Assembly: GCA_949152475.1 (NCBI GenBank)
Contig: CASCJZ010000520.1
Coordinates: forward strand, 682,001-746,000
DNA from: Terebella lapidaria
Lineage: Eukaryota; Annelida; Polychaeta; Terebellida; Terebellidae
Direction of reading: 5' to 3'
Length of the DNA stretch: 64,000 bases
The position numbers were made by a program, and so were the translations under genes. Positions 22,703-35,922 of this stretch are shown piece by piece. The notes beneath the pieces are model-generated. The model was not told the DNA's origin and did no database searches. It saw only the letters and a list, made by a program, of their open reading frames with translations. Numbering within the stretch: position 1 is the first letter of the stretch; every line of letters starts with the position of its first letter.

Positions 22703-24931
22703 CTGAAACATTTTGATTGAATGAATGAATGAATAAATATTGTTTATTTTACATCGCATATAAGGCAGGTATAGATGTACACACATGTAGCTTATGTGAC
22801 AAGATACAACCAAGCATATATATGAGTATACATTATTACATTTACATCGCGCAAAGCAATGAAACACACACGAAAATTCATTGTTGAAAGAGAGAAGCAC
22901 ATAATCGAGCACAAGATATCTATAAAAATGTTTCTGCTTGTGGAATTCTTTCAATTCAGCCATTGTTTTACATTAGAACATGGGACATGATGCCTCGTAT
23001 AGGCGAAAAATGAAAGGTGACTGTAGGTAAAAAAAAATATAAAATCAAAAATTATTATTCTATAGTTACCCAGAATTTCATACTAATCATCAACGGCTGT
23101 TTATACCAGTTTTGCTGGATTTCCACTTGAGGGCAATTATATAAATTCAGTACCTTGGAAATCAATAATCTGAAGAAAGGCTTACTAGATTTTCTAGAGG
23201 AGTTTGATAGTCAAAACTCAATAGGCCAAAACTAAACACTACAATTATTATAAACTGCTCGTATTCCAAGCTATGGGCGGGGCCAATATATGGGCCAATA
23301 AAGGGACCGCTATACACTAGCGGACGGATATACCAGGGGCTCTCGCTCCAGCAACATCTCTAGGCAGGCGCGCCCTGTGCGACCGACCGGCTTCATTTAA
23401 TTACCAGGTGTGCTATCCTCCCCTTCCCCTTGCAACTAGTAGGCCAGATATTCCAGCACGTGCAACATTTATTTTCCATAGGGTCAGGCAAATACTGGAT
23501 TTATACCACACAGAGACTTTATTATTTTTCTGACGACAACGTCGTCTTTCTGCGGCCGATACAGTGTTTTATTACCGACACTCTCTTCTATAAATTAGCA
23601 GTCGTGTTATCTCCTAATGTGTGTTGTTCTTTTCCTCTGTTATTAGGCCAAATGTAGACCACTTTAACAATAGTTGGTCAATTGTGAACCATAAGAACAA
23701 CATTTACTGCAAACAGTGGCCACACTGACAACATAGGACCGAAAGTAGGATGCATCGACATTAATATGCCAAAAGTAGGCAATAATACGATAGGACACTG
23801 ACAATAATCATAGACATAGAGTGTATATTCTATGTCTATGATTAGTAGGTCACACTGGCAATATTAGCTCAAGGTAGGACATACAATTTCGAGATGCAAC
23901 TACTATATATGATTTATATATATATATATATATATGATTTATTTCGTAACTTTTAGTTCATCTTGATTTATTATCTAGAAATTTTGAGTTACTATCTAGA
24001 AATTTTGAGTTATTATCTAGAAATTTTGAGTTATTATCTCGAAATTTCGAGTTATTATCTAGAAATTTTGAGTTAACTAAATTTCTCCCTTGGCAGCAAT
24101 ACGGCACCATACACACGCACAATATTAGGCAATAAAAGAATTAGGCCAGAGGCAAGACACTAATAATATTAGGCCAAAAGTAGGGAGTACCGATGATGTC
24201 ACTCCACAAGTAGGATATACTGACAATATACGAGCCAAGAGCAGGACCAAAATTCGGACACACTGACAATGTTATATCAAGTGCGCCCAGGGATTCGGAA
24301 TTTTGAATTATCAAAACGCACTATCATTACTGAAAAACAAGCCCAATTACTAAACCAACTATTTACACACAGATACCGAACACAATAGTGTCCAGAGTAC
24401 AATAAATCTAATACTGTTCTGTCTGGGTGACCAATATCGCACAGTCTGCATTCAGACTGGAGTGAGTTGTAAACAAATGAGTTATTGTTCTACGTCTTTC
24501 GCTTGCTAATTGTGCTCGCCTAGCGGCTCGCACCAGTAAGCGAAAGTTCGAGACATAATACAATGATCTATACTTATTATATATCTATATATTTTTTTAA
24601 AAAGCAATCGTTTCGATTATGCTTCTAAGAATTTGGAGAATGAGTGTGATCATCAAAATGGGCTCTCAGTACTGGTAGAAAATATGAATATTTTACACCA
24701 TAAAAATCTTGCAGTTTTTGTATAAAATGTCATGAAATTAAACAAAGTATTGCATGTCTAGGTGTCCACTACGGGACTAATCATATGTTTGTGATGAAAC
24801 GGTGTCGATCTACCTATGATTCTGATATAAACAACACCACTTTTTTCTGAAATAGATCGATTTTGTTTCTACGTTATGTTCTTTGTTTTTCTAGCTGAAC
24901 ATTTTAAAGTACACGGAAATATAAAACTTAC

Positions 24932-25115
24932 CTAGCTTCTGTTCAATCCTGAGAGCAAGGCAATTAGAACGCAAAGAGGAACCGCAGTCATGAATCCTCA
25001 GAACTTTGGGATATTTCACTATGTCACGTGGCCTGAGCCTCGATGGTTTGAGATAAGCAGCATAAAATGCAGTTTTATTAAAATAAGATCCGCTTCTTCG
25101 AATTATCTTATACAT
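24932..25115 (-). pseudogene. Exon-like fragment, weak mTERF-like motif (copy 2)
   Basis: The duplicate of 17997-18180, with the same peptide and the same GTAAGT donor. Confidence 0.3.
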
Positions 25116-26626
25116 AGCTACTTTAGTACTACTAGAGTAGCTATACTGACTTCTCGTCAGAAATCGTTATAACATATTATAATTATATGTTCCCTTACTT
25201 ATACTCAGTGGGTATCCCTCATTTATATCCCGGGAGTATTTTTACATAATAACAGATAAATCACCACACCAAAGTTGCTAGTTTGTCCGCGGAAATGATA
25301 TGGCTCTTTTGTGAACAGGGTGTAAACAAACAAATATCTTGGCAGCGGTATCATATAAAACATCTGTGGGTATCGTAAAACCTTCAGGACTGCCATAGAT
25401 CTAATCATCATTAGCGCGGGCGCGGCTTCACTGAGTACAAGTTGCTTGCGCTACCTGTTGATATCGTCATGTATATCTTCTAGAGAGAATGTCTTGGGAA
25501 AATGAGCTGGGATAAGCGTTGTCAATTATCTAATTACGTGGGAAATATATTAGCAGTCTATATTTTGATAAATTAACGACCCCCTCAATGTTAATGCATC
25601 GCGATGGCAGGGCATACATCGAGTGATTAGAGTTTATAACATCGATTTTTTAAAACATACATGTAGGTACCCAGGCCACCGATACATGTCAACCAGTTTA
25701 GACAGTTAGGTGTTATAATAAAGTAATAAAATAATATAAACTCGATAAAATTGCGTATTAGAACATTCACGTGTATCATTACCAACAAAATATTGAGTAA
25801 TAACCTGTCATTACGATGAAATGTGTGTTCCGCAACCCTGATTGAAACACATGCCTAGTTACACTCGATCATCGCGTTACACGTATTTTTGAACGGCACG
25901 GATAATATTGATGCTTGACCATACACGTAGACGCAGAAACTAGCATTTATTGGCTTATAATCATGACTAATGGGCTCATTATGGGTGTGTGAATCGAAGT
26001 GAATATAATATTATTTCCGAAATTTATTACATCCCAGGATAATCACAAATAGACCAATCACCAGAGAGCAGCACTGATGATGCCCACCTGGTACGACTGT
26101 ATGGGCACCAGATATATTACAGTATACGCATAAGACGATCTGGTACCCATTATCATGGGGACCAGGTTTCGACCTGGTACCCATCTTATCGTACCAGGAA
26201 TATGAATCGGGTGACGTATGAATATCAGGTATATCGTAACATAATAGACGCACCCCCTTAGCTTTTGCAACGCGCCCGGCGCGTCTATTAGGACATATAC
26301 GGTATGGCACAACTAATGATGACCTTGAACTAGACCTCAGTTGACCTTGAGTGCCAAATGTCTGACTGGGAATGTGTACATTGGCCTGAGTGGCCTATAC
26401 TTTTGCACCCAGACGTATCTTTGTATTATGAACATATAGAAAATCAAATACCGCAACCGTACCTGTAATGGTGACATTGAAGTTCACATTGATGACCTTG
26501 ATTGGTAAATCTCATGGTCATAATGTTCACACTGATAACCTTGATTGATAAATCTCAAGGTTTGTTACATTCCATTATCCAAACCAAAATTGTCCGGTAA
26601 CCTATCTTAGCCTTTGGGCTAATTTT

Positions 26627-29600
26627 TAGGTTACCGGACCTATGGTCCGTAACCTATTGGCATGGCGATGCGTCCGGCGTCGTCGTCGTCGTCCGTCGTC
26701 GTCGTCGTCCGTCAACAATTTTATCTTTAAAGTTTACGATCGAATTTTTCTGAAATTTTGCACAAAAATGCCTAAAAATATTTCGAGAGGGAGGTATTTT
26801 TTAGTTTTTTTATTTTCGCATTTTTTTCAAAATGGCAGCCGTTTTCGTCGAAAAACGGTCAATTTTGGACTTTGGCGGCCATTTTCTCAAAATCTGTTCA
26901 ATAACTTTTTTTTAGGTTACCGGACCTTTGGTCCGATAACCTATTGGCATGGCGTTGCGTCCGTCGTCCGTCCGTCCGGGCAAACGGAACGGAGTTTTGG
27001 GGATTTCTTAGGGGGAATAAAGCTGAAAACGCCCCACAACCACAGTTTAAGCCAAAAGTGCGGTCTTATGGGGATTTTTTCAGGACTTATGGGGAAAGTT
27101 AAGATAGGAAATTTAACATTGGGTCCGCCCGTAACGCCCATCCGTTCACCCGTCCGTCCGTCCGTCCGTCCGGCGTTAACATTTTTATCTTTAAAGTTAA
27201 CGATCGAATCTTTCTGAAATTTTGCACAAAAATGCCTAAAAATATTTTGAGAAGGAGGTATTTTTTTGTTTTTTGATTTTCGCATTTTTTTCAAAATGGC
27301 GGCCGTTTTTGTCGAAAAACGCTGAATTTTGGACTTTGACGGCCATTTTCTCAAAAACTGTCTGATCAGTTTTGAGTTTTTGGTTTCAAAAGATTCCCCT
27401 CATATACCTCTGTGATATGTATAAGTTTGGTTGCCCTAAATCTGCCGGTTTCCGTGTGGCGGCCATTTTGAATTTTTGGCGGGTCGCCCTTTGAAAAAAA
27501 TTTTGGATTTAGAAAATTTTCGGCACTTTTTCCCTTCATAATGGGAGCTGTCCGGACTGTACTCATAGAACGCTTGAAGATAGAGCTTAGAAATTGGCAC
27601 TTTCAAATGGAAAGTCATATATGGCGACTTGTGTGGTGACCTTGAATTTGACCTTCGATGACCTTGAAAGGTCAAAACAGCCATTTTTGGGTCGAAAAAC
27701 GCTCAAATTTGCACCTGGTCTGTATTTTCTCAAAAACTGTCTGATCAGTTTTGAGATTTTTGCTTAAAAAGATTCCTCTCATATACCTCTGTGATGTGTA
27801 TAAGTTTTGTTGCCCTTGAATCGCCGATCTCAGTGTGGCGACCATTTTGAATTTTTGACGAGTCGGCGAAAAAAAAAATTTTCGCCCCAAATAACATTAC
27901 TATCCATTTTGGGCCATTTCTAGGCAAAAAAATTTTTTCACCCTTTGAAAAAAATTTTGGACTTAGAAAATTTTCGGCACTTTTTTCCTTCATAATGGGA
28001 GCTGTCAGGACTGTACTCATAGAACGCTTGAAGATAGAGCTTAAAAATTGGCACTTTCAAATGAGAAGTCATATATGCCGACTTGTGTGGTGACTTTGAA
28101 TTTGACCTTCGATGACCTTGAAAGGTCAAAACAGCCATTTTGGGGTCAAAAAATGCCCAGATTTGCCTTTGTAGATGAAATGCTTGCAGAGAGAGCTCAT
28201 GTTTGCATTATGAACATATAGGAAGACATATATGGCACAACTAATGATGACCTTGAACTTGACGTCAGATGACCTTGAGTGCCAAATGTCTGACTTGGAA
28301 TGTGTAAATTGACCTAGGCGGCCTAAACGATTCCACCCAACATATAGAATATCAAATGCCGCACACATACATGTAATGGTTACATCGAAGTTCATACGGA
28401 TGACCTTGATTGGTAAATCCCAAGGTCATATGTTTACACTGCGAACCTTGATTGGTAAATCTCAAGGTCTGTTACCTGCAAATGCTGCCATGGCCAAACC
28501 AAAATTGTCCGGTAACCTATCTTAGCCTTTGGGCTAATTTTTTATTGATGCATAACACTCCTCATATGTACCCCTGTGACATGTATAAATTTCGTTGCGC
28601 TTGAATCGCTCGAAGTGGGCCATTTTGGGCCCAAACTCGGCCCAAATGGGACTTTCCCATGTTAAATTCTCCTATGCTTTATAATGGGACACATTAAAGC
28701 CTAATATCTCACTTAATATTGAGATTAGAGACTAGGAATCAATTGTGGACATATAGGAAATGATATATGCTGAATATTGTCGTGACCTTGAATTTGACCT
28801 CTGACCTTGGTTTCAAGGTCAGAGCGGCCGTTTTCGTCGAAAAATGGCCAATTTTGGACTTCGACGGTCGTTTTCTCAAAATCTGTTCAGTAACTTTTTT
28901 TTCTTATTGATGAAAAACACTCCTCATATGTACCCCTGTGACATGTATAAATTTCGTTGCGCTTGAATCGCTTGAAGTGGGCCATTTTGGGCCCAAACTC
29001 GGCCCAAATGTGACTTTCCCATGTTAAATTTTCCTATGCTTTATAATGGCACACATTAAGCCTAATATCTCACTTAATATTGAAATTAGAGACTAGGAAT
29101 GAATTGTGGACATACAGGAAATGATATATGCTGAATATTCTCGTGACCTTGAATTTGACTTTTGACCTCATTTTCAAGGTCACAGGACAAAATGGCTAAT
29201 ATCTCGCTTATTATCGACTTTACAGTTTAGGAATCAATTGTGAACATATAGGAAATGATATATGCTGAATATTTTCGTGACCTTGAATTTGACCTTTGAC
29301 CTCATTTCCAAGGTCGCAGGACAAAATTGCTAATATCTCGCTTATTATCGACTTTACAGCTTAGGAATCAGTTGTGAACATATAGGAAATGATATATGCT
29401 GAATATTCTTGTGACCTTGAATTTGACCTTTGACCTCATTTTCAAGGTCACATGACAAAATGGCTAATATCTCGCTTATTATCGACTTTACAGTTTAGGA
29501 ATCAATTGTGAACATATAGGAAATGATATATGCTGAATATTTTCGTGACCTTGAATTTAACCTTTGATCCCATTTTCAAGGTTAGAGATATGGCGATTTC

Positions 29601-29684
29601 AGTGGTCACCTTGAATTTGACCTTCAACTTCCTCGGCTTAACTCTGTATATTTCTCCGGTAACCTTTCTAGCCCATTGGGCTAA
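26627..29684 (+). mobile_element. Family A element, copy 2, split by a second A element
   Basis: The counterpart of 19693-21254. It is interrupted at a T-run near 26913 by the complete element 26914-28537; its core then resumes at TTATTGATGCATAACAC (28543) exactly as in copy 1 at 19979. The tail is at 29656-29684. Non-coding. Confidence 0.75.
26914..28537 (+). mobile_element. Complete nested family A element with known empty site
   Basis: The head AGGTTACCGGACC is followed by a GTCCGTCC microsatellite, a GGGGAATAAAGCTGAAAACG block, a second CCGTCC microsatellite near 27150, then TTTTGAATTTTTGGCGGGTC-type lines in two tandem ~0.45-kb blocks. The tail is TTGTCCGGTAACC with the hairpin TTAGCCtttGGGCTAA. 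The empty site in copy 1 has nine T (19971-19979); the filled site has eight T before and six T after. Insertion inside a T-run without a clear duplication is Helentron-like. No transposase frame; minus-strand frames are repeat shadows. Confidence 0.8.
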
Positions 29685-29696
29685 TTTTTTTTTTTT

Positions 29697-30326
29697 GGAT
29701 TGAATCAATTATGCAGTGATGGCGGCCATTTTTATGCCGAAAATGGCCGTTTTTGCATGTTTTCAACTTTAAAAATTATTTTCTCAAAAACTGTTTCCCT
29801 GGTGTATAATGTGTATAAGTTTCGATGCTCTTGAATCGCCGGTCTGCGTGTGACGGCCATTTTGATGTTTTTTATGGGGCCCAAATAGGACTTTCCCATG
29901 TTAAATTCTCCTATGCTTCATAATGGGCCACAATGTTTTTGATATTTCACTTAATATTGAGATTAGAGACTTGGAATCAATTGTGGACATATAGGAAATG
30001 ATATACAACATGTATGCTGAATATTCTCGTGACCATGAATTTGACCTTTAGCCTCATTTTCAAGTTCAGATTACAAAATGGCCAATATCTCACTTATTAT
30101 TGACTTTACAGCTTAGGAATCAATTGTGCACATATAGGAAGTTATATATGCTGAATATTCTCCTGACTTTGAATTTGACCTTTGACCTCATTTTCTAGGT
30201 CAGAGCACAAAATGGCTAATATCTCGCTTATTATCGACTTTACAGCATAGAAATCTATTGTGACCATATAGGAAATGATATATGCCGAATTTTCTGATGA
30301 CCTTGAATTTGACCTTTGAGTTCATT
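29697..30326 (+). mobile_element. Family A remnant lacking its head
   Basis: It starts at a T-run directly after the previous tail and carries GGCGGCCATTTTTATG, GGTGTATAATGTGTATAAG and the ~134-bp array. It is then cut by element E and resumes at 32931-32966 and again at 44541-45662, where its tail TGTCTGGTAACC is found. Confidence 0.65.
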
Positions 30327-30401
30327 GTATCCCCCGAACAAAGTTCGGGCGGATACTATGGATTTGGCTTCGTCGTCCGCGTCCGCGTCCGCAGAGATTT
30401 T

Positions 30402-30800
30402 CTTGTGAACGCGCTACAGGCCGCAATTCTCACCCGATCACCATTATTTTTTGCAGGCATATATATGATGGTAAGATCCCGACACTAATCGATTTTGGTT
30501 GCCGTGGCAACTGAATTGGTCGTTTGGGGACACATTTTGCATTGAAAACAGCCTGTTTGAGACACATGGCTTGTGAACGCGCTACAGGCCGCAATTCTCA
30601 CCCGATCACCATTATTTTTTGCAGGCACATATATTATGGTAAGATCCCGACACCAACCGATTTTGGTTGCCGTGGCAACTGAATTGGTCGTTTGGGGACA
30701 CATTTTGCATTGAAAACAGCCTGTTTGAGACACATGGCTTGTGAACGCTCTACAGATGGCAATTTTTGACGAATCCCGATAATATTTGGAAGTGTTGTTA
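30402..30800 (+). repeat. 168-bp tandem repeat in E
   Basis: Starts of CTTGTGAACGCGCTACAG at 30402, 30570 and (variant) 30738; two full units and a partial third. The minus-strand frame rich in Cys (FQCKMCPQTTN) is a translation of this repeat, not a protein. Confidence 0.8.
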
Positions 30801-31004
30801 GGAAGGGCTGTCACACGAAACCAATCGTTTTTTAGAATGATCATATAAATATTAATATGTTAACAGCCTAACTTATTACAGAATTTTGAAATATCCATTT
30901 TGACATGTACGATCATTCCAATAGCCTGTACAGTGGAAGGTAATGACACTGGTTTCTTGTTCAGAATGGAGAACTGAAGTTTTCAGTGAAAACAGGACAA
31001 TATT

Positions 31005-32000
31005 ACTGAATAAGTTAACATTAGTTTTATTAGTTAAGTCTATTATTGTCTACAATAAAAATAGTTAAGACGAGAAACGTTTATTATTAAGCTCAACAAG
31101 GTAAAGGTTTTGTCCAGTACAAATTTCATGGGTGTAACTGAATAAGTTAACATTATTTTTAATAGTTAAAGTCTATTATTGACCACAATAAAAATAGTTA
31201 AGACAAGAAATATTTATTATTAACCTCAACAAGGTAAATGTTTTGTCCAGTACAAATTTCATTGGTGTAACCGAATAAGTTAACATTATTTTCACTAGTT
31301 AAGTCTATTATTGACCACAATAAAAATAGTTAAGTCTATTATTGACCACAATAAAAATAGTTAAGATGAGAAATATTTATTATTAAGCTCAACAAGGTGA
31401 AAGTATGTCCAGTACAGATTTCATGGGTGTACTGAATAAGTTAACATTATTTTTACTAGTTTAGTCTATTATTGACCACAATAAAAATAGTTAAGACAAG
31501 AAATATTTATTATTGGGCTCAACAAGGTAAAGATTCTGTCCAGTAGACATTTTATGTCTGTAACCAAATAAGTTAACATTTTTTTTGCTAGTTAAGTCTA
31601 TTATTGACCTCAATAAAAATAGTTAAGATGAGAAACAGTTATTATTGAGCTCAACAAGGTTAAAGATTTGTCCAGTACAAATTTCATTGGTGTAACCGAA
31701 TAAGTTAACATTATTTTCACTAGTTAAGTCTATTATTGACCACAATAAAAATAGTCAAGTTTATTATTGACCACAATAAAAAATAGGCAAGATGAGAAAT
31801 ATTTATTATTAAGCTCAACAAGGTGAAAGTATGTCCAGTACAGATTTCGTGGGTGTACTGAATAAGTTAACATTATTTTTACTAGTTTAGTCTATTATTG
31901 ACAACAATAAAAATAGTTAAGACAAGAAATATTTATTATTGGGCTCAACAAGGTAAAGATTCTGTCTAGTAGACATTTTATGTCTGTAACCAAATAAGTT
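31005..32000 (+). repeat. ~133-bp tandem repeat in E
   Basis: Units start near 31005, 31138 and 31270 with (C)TGAATAAGTTAACATTA and contain TCTATTATTGACCACAATAA; later units carry a 31-bp internal duplication. About seven units. Confidence 0.8.
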
Positions 32001-32009
32001 AAGAGTTAA

Positions 32010-32640
32010 AATATAACTTATGGTGAAAAATTCGATCTGGCTCCAATTTCGTCATCTTGAAATGCAGTTTTGGTCTACTTTTACTTTGAATTTCAACTTG
32101 AAAGCATGTTTGGCACATATTATAAGTCGAAATATAACTTATGGCGAAAAGTTCTATCTGGCTCCAATTTCGTCATCTTGAAATGCAGTTTTGGTCAACT
32201 TTTACATTGAATTTCAACTTAATACCAAGTTTGGCACATATTATGAGTTGAAATATAACTCATGGCGAAAAGTTTGATCTGGGTCCAATTTCGTCATCTT
32301 GAAATGCAGTTTTGGTCAACTTTTACTTTGAATTTCAACTTGAAACCAAGTTGGGCAGGTATTATGAGTTAAAATATAACTTATGACGAAAAGTTTGATC
32401 TGGCTCCAATTTTGTCATCTTGAAATGCAGTTTTGATTAACTTTTACTTTGAATTTCAACTTGAAACCATGTTTAGCCCATACATGTATTATGAATCGAA
32501 ATATAACTTATGGTGAGAAGTTCAATCTAGCTCCAATTTCGTCATCTTGAAATGCATTTTTGGTCAAATTTTACTTTGAATTTCAACTTGGAACCAAGTT
32601 TGTAAAATATTCTGAGTTGAAATATAAATAGGTGAAAAGA
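32010..32640 (+). repeat. ~122-bp tandem repeat in E
   Basis: Repeats of CCAATTTCGTCATCTTGAAA starting near 32044, 32166 and 32287, with about five units. The same repeat fills the truncated copy at 35051-35922. Confidence 0.8.
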
Positions 32641-33319
32641 TTGATCTATCTGTATTTTCGTTATTTTATCAAACATGTCGAATGGAAATTCATATAAAGA
32701 GATTTCAGTGGTGATTTTGAATTTGACCTTCAATAACCTCGGAAAATCAGTGCAGCAGTTTTGGTGGGGAAAAGAAAACAGTTGTGACTTGGGATTTAAC
32801 ATTTCTCTGGTAATCTTTTTTAGCCCTTGCTCTAGTTTTTCACACTTGACAGTGATATATTTGGGGCAACAGAGATGATAGGGCTACGGGGGATACACCC
32901 AAGCGGTCGTAGGCGACCGGAAGCGTCTAGTTTTCAAGGTCAGAGCACAAAATGGCTAATATCTCGAAATGCCCTATGGTTTTGTCAGAATTTTTTAAAA
33001 CTTTTTTCCGGACGATAACTTGAGAACGCCTTGACAAATCTTCGAGAAATTTTCACCAGTTATCACATATATTACATGATGAACCCTATCGTTTTGGAGC
33101 CGGCTCCGAGGTGGGGTTAGTCCGTGAGGATGAATCTTGTGTCAAATGGTTTCCGAATGATAACTCAAAAAGTACTTGTGCTACCATTCTGAAACTTGAC
33201 ATGTACGTTGATATAGTGTCTCAGAGGAACCCTATCGATTATGGAGTCAATCCCTCAAACGACCTTTGACCCAGGCGCCGAAAACAATTTTGGTGAGTCA
33301 TCCTTGAGGCTGATTGCAT

Positions 33320-33507
33320 ATCTCAGAAACGGTGCATCGTAGAGCGAAACGGACGTTATTTTCGGACTCGTGACACTAGACAAACATGTCTTAGGGGTAT
33401 GTTGGGTGAACTAGGCCTGGGGCCAAATTTTTTTTTGCTGAGTCGGCGTTTTTCATTTTCGGCCATATCTCGGAAACGGTGCGTCGTAGAGCGAAACCAA
33501 CATTATT
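33320..33507 (+). repeat. ~146-bp F repeat, left part
   Basis: Carries GGTGCGTCGTAGAGCGAAAC and TTATTTTCGGACTCGTGACA lines, cut at 33507 by a family A element. Confidence 0.7.
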
Positions 33508-35044
33508 AGGTTACCGGACCTATGGTCCGATAATCTATTGGCATGTCGTCCGTCGTCCGTCGTCGTCGTCGTCCACATTTTTATCTTTTTTGTTTACGGG
33601 CGAATTCTTCTGAAATTTTGCACAAAAATACTTAAAAATAATTCAGGAAGGAAGTATTTTGTAGTTTTTTGATTTTCACATTTTTTTCAAAATGGCGGTC
33701 GTTTTCGACGAAAAATGCCTGATTTTGGACTTTGGTGGCCATTTTCTCAAAATCTGTTCAGTAACTTTTTTTCTTTTTGATACATAACACTCCTCATATG
33801 TACTCCTATGATGTCTGTAAATTTCGTTGCGCTTGAATCGCTCGAAGTGGGCCATTTTGGCCCAAACTCGGCACAAATGGGACTTTCCCATGTTAAATTC
33901 TCCTATGCTTTATAATGGGACACATTATGCCTAATATCTCACTTAATATTGAGATTAGAGACTAGGAATCAATTGTGGACATATAGGAAATGATATATGC
34001 TGAATATCCTCGTGACCTTGAGTTTGACCTCTGACCTCAATTCAAGGTCAGAGCTTAAAATGGCTGATAGCTCGCTTATTATCGACTCTACAGCTTAGGA
34101 ATCAATTGTGGACATATAGGAAATGATATATGCTGAATATTCTGATGACCTTGAATTTGACCTTTGACCCCATTTTCAAGTTCATAGGACAAAATGGCTA
34201 ATATCTCGCTTGTTATCGACTTTACAGCTTAGGAATCAGTTATGAACATATAGGAAATGATATATGCAGATTATTGTCATGACCTTGAAGTTGACCTTTG
34301 ACCTCATTTTCAAGGTCACAGGACAAAATGGGTAATATCTCACTTATTATCGACTCTACAGCTTAGGAATCAATTGTGGACATATAGGAAATGATATATG
34401 CTGAATATTCTGATGACCTTGAATTTGACCTTTGACCGCATTTTCAAGGTCATAGGACAAAATGGCTAATATCTCGCTTGTTATTGACTTTACAGCTTAG
34501 GAATCAGTTATGAACATATAGGAAATGATATATGCAGATTATTGTCATGACCTTGAATTTGACCTTTGACCTCATTTTCAAGGTCACAGGACAAAATGTC
34601 TAATATCTCACTTATTATCGATTTTACAGCTTAGGAATGAATTGTGGACATGTAGGAAATGATATATGCTGATTATTCTCGGACCTTGAATTTGACCTCT
34701 GACCTCATTTTCAAGGTCCAAGGACAAACTCGCTCATATCTTCCTCCTTTATTGACTGTATGGCTTGGGAATCAATTGTGGACATGATATAGAAAATGAT
34801 ATACACTGAATATTTTGATGAATTTGAATTTGACCTTTGCCCCTTCATTTTCAAGGCCACAGCACAAAATTGCTAATATCTCGCTGATTATTGAATTTAC
34901 AGCTTAGCAATCAACTGTGGACATGATATATGCTTAATGTTATATATGCTGAATATTCTCTTGACCTTGAATTCAACCAGTGACCTGGCTAACATCTAAA
35001 ATATTAAACATTGTCCGGTAACCTATCTTCGGCCCTTCGCCTAA
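33508..35044 (+). mobile_element. Family A element inside F
   Basis: Complete by its ends: head AGGTTACCGGACC at 33508, tail TTGTCCGGTAACC with a changed hairpin (CGGCCCTTCGCC) at 35012-35044. The core is the ~134-bp array, about eight units. Non-coding. Confidence 0.75.
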
Positions 35045-35050
35045 TTTTTT

Positions 35051-35922
35051 CATCTTGAAATGCAGTTTTGGTAAACTTTTAGCTTGAATTTCAACTTGAA
35101 ACCAAGTTTGGCACATATTATGAGTTAAAATATAACTTATGACGAAAAGATCTATCTGGCTCCAATTTCGTCATCTTGAAATGCAGTTTTGGTCAACATT
35201 GAATTTCAACTTAATACCAAGTTTGGCACATATTATGAGTCGAAATATAACTCATGGCCAAAAGTTTGATCTGGGTCCAATTTCGTCATCTTGAAATGCA
35301 GTTTTGGTCAACTTTTAGTTTGAATTTCAACTTGAAATCAAGTTGGGCAGGTATTATGAGTTAAAATATAACTCATGACGAAAAGTTTGATCTGGCTCCA
35401 ATTTTGTCATCTTGAAATGCAGTTTTGATTAACTTTTACTTTGAATTTCAACTTGAAACCATGTTTGGCACATACATGTATTATGAATCGAAATATAACT
35501 TATGGTGAGAAGTTTAATCTAGCTCCAATTTCGTCATCTTGAAATGTATTTTTGGTCAAATTTTACTTTGAATTTCAACTTGGAACCAAGTTTGTAAAAT
35601 ATTCTGAGTTGAAATATAAATAGGTGAAAAGATTGATCTATCTGTATTTTCATTATTTTATCAAACATGTCGAATGGAAATTCATATGAAGAGATTTCAG
35701 TGGTGATTTTGAACTCGACCTTCAATAACCTCGGAAAATCAGTGCAGCAATTTTGGTGAGGAAAAGAAAACAGTTGTGACTTGAGATTTAACATTTCTCT
35801 GGTAATCTTTTTTAGCCCTTGCCCTAGTTTTTCACACTTGACAGTGATATATTTGGGGCAACAGAGATGATAGGGCTACGGGGGATACACCCAAGCGGTC
35901 GTAGGCGACCGGAAGCGTCTAG
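35051..35922 (+). mobile_element. 5'-truncated copy of element E
   Basis: It matches 32054-32930 (the 122-bp array, a spacer with TCAAACATGTCGAATGG, and the tail hairpin GGTCGtaggCGACC with GGAAGCGTCTAG). It begins abruptly after the T-run of the preceding A tail, so its left ~1.7 kb is missing. Confidence 0.75.

Larger units (their letters stand above)
21303..29728. repeat. Tandem unit, copy 2
   Basis: The second copy of the unit seen at 1-755 plus 15223-21302. It lacks the 14.5-kb composite but holds an extra family A element at 26914-28537. Near identity means either a very recent tandem duplication or two alleles joined by the assembly. Confidence 0.85.
30327..32930 (+). mobile_element. 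Helitron-like element E, apparently full length, non-coding
   Basis: The 5' part reads TATCCCCCGAACAAAG with the palindrome CCGAACaaaGTTCGG. The 3' end is the hairpin GGTCGtaggCGACC followed by GGAAGCGTCTAG and TT, close to the Helitron rule of a hairpin just before CTRR. The host array reads TTCATT before and TTCAAGGTCA after, which rebuilds the normal array phrase and fixes both ends. The core is three unrelated satellites: a 168-bp repeat (30402-30800), a ~133-bp repeat (31005-32000) and a ~122-bp repeat (32010-32640). There is no Rep/helicase frame. Confidence 0.7.

Noticed and set aside
26642-28395. Frames such as KSKNKKIPPSQN and KCRKFSKSKIFFKG on either strand
   Set aside because: The same peptides recur wherever family A occurs, in both orientations, with shifts; they are translations of a non-coding repeat.
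30485-30844. Minus-strand frame with repeated FQCKMCPQTTN (zinc-finger look)
   Set aside because: It spans two units of the 168-bp satellite. The Cys pairs repeat only because the DNA does, and no His/Cys partner spacing fits a known finger.
32542-32802. Minus-strand frame repeated at 35534-35794
   Set aside because: Lies in the tail part of element E and is repeated because E is; no protein family resemblance.
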